A stretch of 8,598 nucleotides of DNA from Candidatus Brocadiia bacterium (GTDB lineage: Bacteria; Planctomycetota; MHYJ01; WSZJ01). The stretch spans positions 1-8,598 of the forward strand of contig JABWAY010000174.1 of assembly GCA_013360825.1 (NCBI GenBank). The letters run 5' to 3'. Positions 1 to 4,897 of the stretch are shown here, piece by piece. The position numbers were made by a program, and so were the translations under genes. The notes beneath the pieces were generated by a model. The model was not told where the DNA came from and did no database searches. It saw only the letters and a program-made list of their open reading frames with translations. Position 1 is the first letter of the stretch. Every line of letters begins with the position of its first letter.

Positions 1-155
1 GGCGCGGTCCCGGCGGCCCAGGTGTAGAGGAGGATCGACCCGGTCTCGCCGATCGCGACGCCGTCCTGCAGGTCGGGGTTGAAGACCGCCCCGGCCCAGC
101 CCGCGGCGGGCGGCTGCGAAGAGCCGTTCGAACTGGTCAATCCCGGGGCCGGCAT
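1..155 (-). CDS. Partial hypothetical protein, N-terminal 51 codons
   Basis: I do not recognise this protein. Reading leftwards from the ATG at 155-153, the frame stays open to the window edge and 48 of 51 codons end in G or C, the bias of the firm genes here. The translation looks like a folded protein (residues 23-33 AVFNPDLQDGV, then AIGETGSILLYTW). It resembles the strand-turn-strand pattern of beta-propeller or similar all-beta proteins, but that is only an impression. The N-terminus has no signal peptide. The frame is closed upstream by a TGA at 203-201, so the start must be ATG 155 or TTG 188. Neither has a Shine-Dalgarno. A heptamer repeat lies directly before the ATG, and a well-placed ribosome site plus ATG at 204 is in another frame. 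The coding frame is fairly certain, the true start is not. Confidence 0.6.
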   Translation of the reverse strand, partial: MPAPGLTSSNGSSQPPAAGWAGAVFNPDLQDGVAIGETGSILLYTWAAGTA

Positions 156-181
156 GATCCGCGATCCGCGATCCGCGATCC
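156..181. repeat. Heptanucleotide tandem repeat (GATCCGC x 3.7)
   Basis: Three perfect copies of GATCCGC (156-162, 163-169, 170-176) are followed by a partial copy GATCC (177-181). The array directly abuts the start codon of the leftward gene. The unit is not a multiple of three, so a copy-number change shifts any frame that reads through it. Repeats of this kind can slip during replication; whether this one does cannot be seen from a single sequence. Confidence 0.9.
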
Positions 182-201
182 AACACAAACCTGCGTGGTT
201 T

Positions 202-220
202 CATCCCGCTCGTCCTCCCT
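202..220 (-). promoter_or_regulatory. Strong Shine-Dalgarno plus ATG, out of frame with the leftward gene
   Basis: On the minus strand AGGGAGG (220-214) precedes an ATG at 204-202, with nine bases between GGAGG and the ATG. This is as good as the ribosome sites of the firm genes here. The reading begins MKPRRFVLDRGSRIADHAGPG and stays open to the edge, but soon turns Arg-rich like a shadow frame. From this ATG to the ATG at 155 is 49 bases, so the two are one base out of register. Removing one 7-base repeat unit gives 42 bases and fuses this start in frame to the apparent coding frame. Confidence 0.5.
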
Positions 221-578
221 CGCCCAAGTCAGGCCGACCTGATTTCCCTTCCGTGATAAAGACACCGCCGATTCGAAAATCGACGAAACAATCCGGAATT
301 TTCTCAAGATTTCCGTCTCGCCCTCCCGGTTCGAGGGCATTGACGGCGTCGCGGTGGACCGCGGCCGCGATCCAGGCATCCCTGCGCACCTCGCCGGAAA
401 CGGGAACGCGCGTCCATCCCCCGAATCGCCCCCCACCCGGATCCCGTCGCGAGCGGGGCGCAGAGGTCCGGCGGATCCGATGACCGCCGCCGGAAATCCG
501 TCCGGGACCGGCGTCCTCAGGTGATGGGCGTTTCCCGAATGCCCCCCAGAGCGGACAATGCGGGCAAGGAGACACCTC
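205..578. other. Intergenic spacer between the leftward gene and the selenoprotein gene
   Basis: I see no supportable gene in these 374 bases: the open frames here are Arg/Pro-rich and lack codon bias or a plausible start. The spacer is divergent, so promoters for both neighbours should lie here. Positions 241-315 are clearly more AT-rich than the surroundings and hold a small dyad (CGATT 269-273, AATCG 278-282), as expected of a control region. I found no pair of -35 and -10 boxes I would defend. Two small hairpins follow at 320-338 and 350-363. Confidence 0.5.
320..363. other. Two adjacent short hairpins of unknown role
   Basis: GCCCTC (320-325) pairs with GAGGGC (333-338) around a 7-base loop. 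CGCGG (350-354) pairs with CCGCG (359-363) around a TGGA loop. Neither is followed by a T-tract on either strand, so they do not look like intrinsic terminators. They could belong to a long 5' leader of the gene at 579, or be chance in GC-rich DNA. Confidence 0.3.
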
Positions 579-1148
579 ATGCGCATTCCCGGCGTCCAGG
601 ACGGCCAGGGCGGCCTGCTCGCCCGCATCGCCTTCTTTTTCACCCGGCGGCGGTACGGCCGCGTGCTCGACCCGCTGCGCATTTACGCCCTCGTCCCGCG
701 GATCATGATGGCCGCGGGAAAACTGTTCGGGTCGGTGGAGAAACCGCGCCACCTGCCCGTGGGTCTCAAGTGCCTCGCGATGGCGCGCGCCGCGGCGCTC
801 GTCGGCTGCCCGTTCTGAGTGGACATCACCGCACATTTCGCCCGTGAGGCGAAGCTCACCGCGGCGAAGGTCGCCGCCGTCGGGAACGGGAGCGCCGATC
901 CGGCGTTTGATGCCGCGGAAGCCGACGCCCTGCGGATCGCCGAGGGGATGAGCGCCACCCCCGCGCACATCGACGAGGGCGCGTTCGCCCGCCTGCGGAC
1001 CGCCTACGGGGACCCGGCCATGGTCGAACTCGCCGCGGCCGTCGCCGCGGAGAACTTCTCGGCGCGCTTCAATCATGCCTTCGACATCCCCCCGGCCGGA
1101 TTCGCCGAGGGAGCGGCGTGCGCGCTTCCGCCGCGGAAAAACCCCTGA
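579..1148 (+). CDS. Carboxymuconolactone decarboxylase/AhpD-like selenoprotein (in-frame TGA = Sec80)
   Basis: A 189-residue protein if the TGA at 816-818 is read as selenocysteine. AAGGAG (566-571) sits seven bases before ATG 579. Codons 1-79 and 81-189 share one frame and one GC-ending bias, and together make a single CMD-family domain. The N-terminal helices (LARIAFFFTRRRYGRVLDP, near residue 13) lead to the active-site helix ending AALVGCPF. The C-terminal half holds family-like segments ALRIAEGMSATP, LVEL-like MVELAAAVAAEN and ARFNHAFDIPPAGF. The family has a CxxC redox pair at this helix; here it reads C77-P-F-TGA-V-D-I, with TGA at the second Cys. AhpD-type members are small thiol-disulfide or peroxidase-partner proteins in the cytoplasm, and Sec would make the resolving or attacking residue more reactive. 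The His four residues after the second Cys in AhpD proper is Thr84; His86 is nearby. A SECIS-like hairpin follows the TGA. Alternatives are a TGC-to-TGA sequencing error or a recent nonsense mutation. Confidence 0.82.
836..854 (+). promoter_or_regulatory. Candidate bacterial SECIS hairpin
   Basis: In the mRNA just after the UGA, UUCGCC (837-842) pairs with GGCGAA (848-853), extendable by a U-G pair (836/854), around the five-base loop CGUGA (843-847). Twenty-four bases separate the UGA from the loop, and a G is the second loop base. Published descriptions of bacterial SECIS elements call for a short stem, a small loop with G in the first two positions, and about 16-37 bases from UGA to loop. 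This hairpin fits all three. UGAG (816-819) can also pair with CUCA (855-858) as a lower stem, leaving a large one-sided bulge. The element would recruit SelB with Sec-tRNA. It lies inside the coding sequence, as is usual in bacteria. Confidence 0.7.
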
Positions 1149-1160
1149 CCCGGTGCGGGC

Positions 1161-3260
1161 TCAGCGGGCGGGCGGGATCCACTGGGCGGACCGGAAGCGC
1201 TGGGGCCCCTCGAGGATGGGGACGGGGGGGCCCTCGACGGGGAGGATGCTTGCGGCGCCCTGGTCGAGGTCGAGCCACGCGGAGGCGGGCGCTGACCAGA
1301 AGGAGGACGGCCTGGTCTTGATCATCGCGACGAGCGGCCGGCCGTCGGTCCCGGAGACGGCGAACCCGTGGACCCAGTGGGGGAGGGTGAGGCCGATGAC
1401 CGGTTCCGCGAACGCGGGAACGAGCGGCGCGGGGAGATGCCGGGTGTGGAGGGCGATCCCCCGCGTGACGTCGTAGACCTCGACCTGCCAGTTCCGGAGC
1501 GGCGGCTCGTCCGGCACCGCCCAGGCGAGGGCGACGCGGGAGCCATCGGAGGACCATGTCACCCAGGAGCGGGCCGCGGAGACGCCGGTGGCGACGGTCT
1601 CGACGGTCCCGGAACGGGGATCGTACAGAACCAGCGTGTGGTCCGTCTCTCCGCCCGCCGTGCAGGCCAGCGTGCTTCCGTCCGGGGACCAGGCGCCCCT
1701 TATGCAGTCCAGCCCCGGGGGACACGCGCGGGATCCGGAGCCGTCGAGCGTCACGGCGATCCACCCGTCGGCGGCGTCGACCAGGCAGGAGCGGCTGTCG
1801 GGGAGCCAGCGAAATCCGTCGCCGGCGGGGAGGTCCTGCCCGGCGTAGCGCCGCGTCCCCAGGTCGAAGATGCGTGCGGCGGCGGGTCCGCCCCGGTACC
1901 AGACAAGCGCGCCGTCCCGCGCCTCCTGTGGAAACACGCCGCCCAGGCTGCCGGGGGGAAGCGCCAGCAGCCGGGTGCCGTCCGGGGAGAGCAGGAAGGG
2001 TCCCATCTCCGCGGCCACCAGTTCGGGTGCGCGGGTCTCCGCCAGGCTGAGCCGCCAGAGAGAGCTTCCCGCCCCCTCCTCCGCGGCCAGAACCAGCGCC
2101 GTGTTCCCCCCCGGTTCGACCGCGAGGTTGCCGCGGACGTTCAGTTCCCCGCTCAGGATCCGGCGTCCGCTGCCGTCCGGCCTCGCGCTCCACACGGCCG
2201 TGACGCCGCCGCGCTGGGCGAACAGGAGAAGCGTCCCCTCGCGCCGCCAGTGGAGCCGGTCCTGGAAGGTGCGTGCGGTCGGTCCCGCGCGGGAGAGTTC
2301 GTCGAAGAGTTCGGGGAGCGCGGCGTCGGGGGTGTCTGCGAGGACTCTGCGCGCGGACTGCGCCTGCCTGGGGTCTCCGGCGTCGAGGGCGAGGATCCAC
2401 TCCTGCCGGGCGGCCGCGTCCATCGCCGCGGGATCGGGGACGGGGATGAGGCCGAGGTCGATCAGGGCCCACGGTTTTTCCCGGACGTCCTTCCACCACC
2501 CGCGCCATCCGTCCCGGGCTTCCTGCGGGGTCTGGAACCGGAATTCAGCCACCGCGTCGTCCGCCGCAAACGCGCACCCCGTCGCCTCGACGATCAGGCG
2601 CAGGTCGTCCAGCTTCCGCCGGGATTCCGCGAACGCGGGATCTTCGAAGACGACGGTCCGGAAGATCTCCGAGGCTTCGTCCGAAACCCGCAGCGCATCC
2701 CCGGCGAGGATCCGTGCGAAGGCGGTGCCGTCGAGGCGTCGGGGCCGGGGCCCCATCGTGCGGCGCCAGGCTCCTGCGAATCCGCCCATGCGGCGCGGCC
2801 CCGCGACCCAGGACAGCGCCTCGAACGCCCACTCCTGCCCCGGCAGATCCATCACGGCCAGAAGACCCTCGACGGCGGCCGTGTCCGGTGTGGTCGCGCG
2901 AAGCCACGCCTCGACCGCGCCGCCCGCGCGCATGGCGTCCCCGGAGTTCAGATCCGGCCACCGCCGCGCCAGCGGGGAGAGCGAGGGACAGTCCAGGAGC
3001 GCCTGGACCTTGAGGATGCGCAGGATGCGCGAGGCGCGGACCCGGACCTCCGCTTCCCCCTCGGAGAGCGCCCTCTCCACGGCATCCCGCGCCGGCGCCC
3101 CCATCGCGGCCAGGTCGCGTTCCGCGGACTCGCGCTCCTCCACCAGGTCCGAACCGAGGCTCGCGGCGAGGCGGGTCGCACGCTCCGCGGGGGTCTCCGC
3201 CCCCGCCGTGACGGAGGCGAGACAGAGGAGGACGCCGGCGAGCGCAGGGACGGGTTTCAT
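1161..3260 (-). CDS. Exported HEAT-like plus TolB/PD40-type beta-propeller protein
   Basis: A 699-residue protein. I chose ATG 3260 because GGAGG (3273-3269) lies eight bases upstream and the product then begins with a clean signal peptide (MKPVPALAGVLLCLASVTAGA, cleavage near residue 21); the open frame upstream to 3320 adds 20 charged residues. Residues about 25-95 resemble HEAT-like repeats (EERESAERDLAAMGAPARDA, then EAEVRVRASRILRIL). A W-rich segment (GWRGWWKDVREKPW, 251-264) follows the helical part. From about 335 to the end are propeller blades with PD40-like strands: LSPDGTRLLAL (424-434), WLPDSRSCLV (485-494), WSPDGSTLAC (524-533), WSSDGSRVAL (569-578). Such proteins are usually periplasmic or surface binding scaffolds; no catalytic residues are apparent and the ligand is unknown. 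It converges on the selenoprotein gene with only 12 bases between stops and no visible terminator, and is divergent from the gene at 3419. Confidence 0.85.
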   Translation of the reverse strand: MKPVPALAGVLLCLASVTAGAETPAERATRLAASLGSDLVEERESAERDLAAMGAPARDAVERALSEGEAEVRVRASRILRILKVQALLDCPSLSPLARRWPDLNSGDAMRAGGAVEAWLRATTPDTAAVEGLLAVMDLPGQEWAFEALSWVAGPRRMGGFAGAWRRTMGPRPRRLDGTAFARILAGDALRVSDEASEIFRTVVFEDPAFAESRRKLDDLRLIVEATGCAFAADDAVAEFRFQTPQEARDGWRGWWKDVREKPWALIDLGLIPVPDPAAMDAAARQEWILALDAGDPRQAQSARRVLADTPDAALPELFDELSRAGPTARTFQDRLHWRREGTLLLFAQRGGVTAVWSARPDGSGRRILSGELNVRGNLAVEPGGNTALVLAAEEGAGSSLWRLSLAETRAPELVAAEMGPFLLSPDGTRLLALPPGSLGGVFPQEARDGALVWYRGGPAAARIFDLGTRRYAGQDLPAGDGFRWLPDSRSCLVDAADGWIAVTLDGSGSRACPPGLDCIRGAWSPDGSTLACTAGGETDHTLVLYDPRSGTVETVATGVSAARSWVTWSSDGSRVALAWAVPDEPPLRNWQVEVYDVTRGIALHTRHLPAPLVPAFAEPVIGLTLPHWVHGFAVSGTDGRPLVAMIKTRPSSFWSAPASAWLDLDQGAASILPVEGPPVPILEGPQRFRSAQWIPPAR

Positions 3261-3318
3261 GGGGATCGCCTCCATTTTACCCCGCCGGGAGAGGTTCCTT
3301 TCCCCGCGAGCGCATGGC

Positions 3319-3337
3319 ATTCCGGGGGAATCCCCGG
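3319..3337. promoter_or_regulatory. Nested inverted repeat in the divergent promoter region
   Basis: ATTCC (3319-3323) and GGAAT (3327-3331) form a dyad around three bases. Overlapping it, CCGGGG (3322-3327) and CCCCGG (3332-3337) form a second one around GAAT. Both lie in the 158-base gap between two divergent genes for exported proteins, about 60 bases upstream of the leftward start and 80 upstream of the rightward one. It could be a shared operator or a leader hairpin. No T-tract follows, so it is not a terminator. Another ATTCC occurs near 3390. I see no convincing -35/-10 pair in the gap. Confidence 0.35.
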
Positions 3338-3418
3338 CGCTGGCGCGATCGACCCGAAGCGGGTACGTTTGCGGGCGGGAAAGGACAGGATTCCGGTTGA
3401 ATTCGGGAGGAACAACGG

Positions 3419-4144
3419 ATGCGGAGACTTCCGGCGTGCGCCCTCTGGCTGGCCGTCCTGGCGGCCTCGGCGGTGACGGAACCCGGGGAGGCGCCGGACG
3501 CCGACCTCACGGTCCTCGAAGGTCTCGACCTCGCGACCGTGCGGGCGGGGGACTGGGTTGAGATGGACAGTCGCCTGACGGCGCCGGGGGGGCACGAGGA
3601 ACGCTGGAGTTCCCGCACGGAATGCATGGAGGCGGGCGACGGAACGCTCACGCTCCGTTCGAACCGCGGCGTGACCGGGCGCCGCAAGGGGCAGTGGCAG
3701 GTGCGCGTCCGGAGGGACGGCGGCGCATTCGAGGCGCTCTGGTGGGTCCCCGAGGGCGGGGAGCCGGTGGCGGTGGAGATCCCGCAGGCGCGCCCGAAGC
3801 GCGGACCCCGGCTGACGGGGAAGGGCACGGTGACGCGCGAGACGATCACGATCGCGGGCCGGGAGCTGGCCTGCCTGAGACTCGCCTGCGACGTCACGGA
3901 GACGTCGGGAAGCCGGAAGGAGACCTATCGCTGGACGCGGTGGGTGAGCGCTGAGATTCCGATTCCGAGGTTCGTGAAGCGGGGGGGCGCGGGGGAGGAC
4001 GGGATTGAGTGGGATGGGGAGGTTCCCGGGTCGGCGGGGCTGGCCAGGATGACCTACGAGTATCCGGACGGCGAGGCGGTCGTGTCGGAGGCGACGGGTT
4101 GGGGGCGCGCGGGGGCCGGGGAGCCGGCGGACCGGAAGCGCTGA
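3419..4144 (+). CDS. Exported protein of unknown function
   Basis: A 241-residue protein I do not recognise. GGGAGG (3405-3410) lies eight bases before ATG 3419. The N-terminus is a typical Sec signal peptide: two Arg, a hydrophobic run (residues 6-16), and an ASA/V-like cleavage point near 18. LPAC at residues 4-7 is too close to the start to be a lipobox. The rest looks beta-rich: GQWQVRVRRDGGAFEALWWV (91-110), GKGTVTRETITIAGRELACL (134-153), then TYRWTRWVSAEIPIPRFVK (169-187). This ending resembles the 'W-x-S-x-E-V/I-P, then V-K' pattern I associate with secreted proteins that follow a modified-substrate or lipid-binding beta-sheet plan; this is an impression only. Mature Cys are 69, 152 and 157, so one disulfide is possible. 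The C-terminal tail (from 224) is Gly/Arg-rich and probably disordered. It is divergent from the HEAT/propeller gene, which may share its control. Confidence 0.75.
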   Translation: MRRLPACALWLAVLAASAVTEPGEAPDADLTVLEGLDLATVRAGDWVEMDSRLTAPGGHEERWSSRTECMEAGDGTLTLRSNRGVTGRRKGQWQVRVRRDGGAFEALWWVPEGGEPVAVEIPQARPKRGPRLTGKGTVTRETITIAGRELACLRLACDVTETSGSRKETYRWTRWVSAEIPIPRFVKRGGAGEDGIEWDGEVPGSAGLARMTYEYPDGEAVVSEATGWGRAGAGEPADRKR

Positions 4145-4151
4145 GGAACGT

Positions 4152-4164
4152 CACGAAGTTCGTG
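4152..4164. other. 13-bp palindrome CACGAAGTTCGTG
   Basis: CACGAA and TTCGTG flank one central G, eight bases after the stop of the gene at 3419. The centre is too tight for a stable long stem (CACG/CGTG with loop AAGTT at best) and no T-tract follows, so it is a poor terminator. It lies about 38 bases upstream of the TTGACA box of the exporter operon, so a second operator for that promoter is possible. Chance is also possible. Confidence 0.25.
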
Positions 4165-4201
4165 TGCGATCGTCCTGCGGCGTCGTCGATCCACATCGCG
4201 C

Positions 4202-4230
4202 TTGACATAAACAGATGTTTCATGTATCTG
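4202..4230 (+). promoter_or_regulatory. Sigma-70-type promoter of the tetR-exporter operon
   Basis: A perfect TTGACA (4202-4207) is followed after 17 bases by TATCTG (4225-4230), which matches the -10 consensus at its first three positions. The local sequence is strikingly AT-rich for this genome. Transcription would start about 4237-4241, at or just before the ATG at 4241, leaving little or no leader. The inverted repeat at 4209-4233 fills the spacer and covers the -10 box. Confidence 0.6.
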
Positions 4231-4233
4231 TTT
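4209..4233. promoter_or_regulatory. Probable TetR operator (perfect 8-bp inverted repeat)
   Basis: AAACAGAT (4209-4216) and its exact complement ATCTGTTT (4226-4233) are separated by nine bases, GTTTCATGT. The left part also contains a tighter dyad, AAACA-GA-TGTTT (4209-4220). The repeat lies between the -35 and -10 boxes and just upstream of a TetR-family gene, the usual place for an autoregulatory operator. A dimer bound here would block RNA polymerase. Binding by the neighbouring protein is inferred from position and symmetry. Confidence 0.7.
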
Positions 4234-4240
4234 GAATTGA

Positions 4241-4897
4241 ATGTCCGATCCCCCGCACGCCAATCCCCGCTCCGACGCCACTCGCAACCGCCTCCTCCGG
4301 GCCGGCGCGGAACTCTTCGCCACCCGCGGCTTCCGATCCACGACCATCCGCGCCATCTGCACCCGGGCACGCGCCAACCTCGCCGCCGTCAACTACCACT
4401 TCAGGGACAAGGACGGCCTCTACCGCGCAGTCCTCAAGGACTCGCTCTCCCGCGCCTTCGAGAAATACCCGCCGACCTGGGGCCTCGGCCCCGATCCGAC
4501 CCCGGACGATCGCCTCCGCGCCTGGATCCGGGCGTTCTTCTACCGGCTCCTCGACGACGCCCCCGACGCCTTCCACGGCCCCCTGCTCGCGCGCGAAATG
4601 GCCAGCCCGACCCCCGCCCTCGCCGGCCTGGTCGAGGGAGTGCTCCGGCCCGTGATCGAGATCCTGCACGACATCCTCCGCGATCTCCTCGGCCCGGGAA
4701 TCCCCCCCGTCGCGCGGAACGCCGTCGTGGCCTCGGTAGCCGGCCAGGTCCTCTTCTACCGCCACTGCCGGCCCGTGATCGAGCGCCTGAATCCTGAAAT
4801 CCGGTACTCCCGGGAGGATCTCGAGCGCTGGTCGGAGCATGTCGCGCGCTTCTGCCTCGCCGGGATCGCCTCCCTCCGCGCGCAGGGGGATCGATGA
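4241..4897 (+). CDS. TetR family repressor, CecR-like C-terminal domain
   Basis: A 218-residue regulator. The N-terminal TetR helix-turn-helix is clear: RNRLLRAGAELFATRGFRST (residues 15-34), then TIRAICTRARANLAAVNYHF (35-54) and the KDGLY that starts the next helix. The C-terminal ligand domain carries LLAREMASPTPALAGLV (115-131) and VAGQVLFYRHCRPVIERL (166-183), which match the CecR/YbiH type (DUF1956). E. coli CecR controls an HlyD-ABC exporter, the same kind of neighbourhood as here. ATG 4241 has no Shine-Dalgarno and sits about 11 bases after the -10 box, so translation may be leaderless. The gene is the first of the operon and overlaps the permease gene by four bases (ATGA), so repressor and pump would be made together under autoregulation. 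The inducer is unknown. Confidence 0.9.
   Translation: MSDPPHANPRSDATRNRLLRAGAELFATRGFRSTTIRAICTRARANLAAVNYHFRDKDGLYRAVLKDSLSRAFEKYPPTWGLGPDPTPDDRLRAWIRAFFYRLLDDAPDAFHGPLLAREMASPTPALAGLVEGVLRPVIEILHDILRDLLGPGIPPVARNAVVASVAGQVLFYRHCRPVIERLNPEIRYSREDLERWSEHVARFCLAGIASLRAQGDR

Noticed and set aside
324..340. tRNA T-arm-like sequence containing GGTTCGA
   Set aside because: No acceptor, D or anticodon arm can be built around it on either strand, and the surrounding pairing is a simple hairpin instead.
816..818. TGA read as Trp or Gly through a changed genetic code
   Set aside because: Other genes in the window (for example those ending at 4144, 4897, 6054 and 7836) end in TGA directly before or overlapping the next start, so TGA is a normal stop here.
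558..1148. Two separate genes, 558-818 and 819-1148, as a plain gene caller would report
   Set aside because: They share a frame, abut at a single TGA, form halves of one CMD domain, and the GTG at 819 has no ribosome site. ATG 579, not 558, has the well-spaced AAGGAG.
579..1148. Simple pseudogene by nonsense mutation
   Set aside because: Not excluded, but the stop sits at the redox Cys column, a SECIS-like hairpin follows, and the downstream half keeps strong codon bias with no further damage.
1149..1160. A shared terminator between the convergent genes
   Set aside because: Only 12 bases lie between the stops and I see no stem followed by a T-tract on either strand.
3261..3320. Longer start for the HEAT/propeller gene at 3320
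   Set aside because: It would place 20 charged residues before a clean signal peptide; ATG 3260 has GGAGG eight bases upstream.
1368..3561. Very long open frames opposite the HEAT/propeller gene
   Set aside because: They are Arg/Pro/Gly-rich shadows caused by GC-ending codons on the true strand and show no domain or ribosome site.
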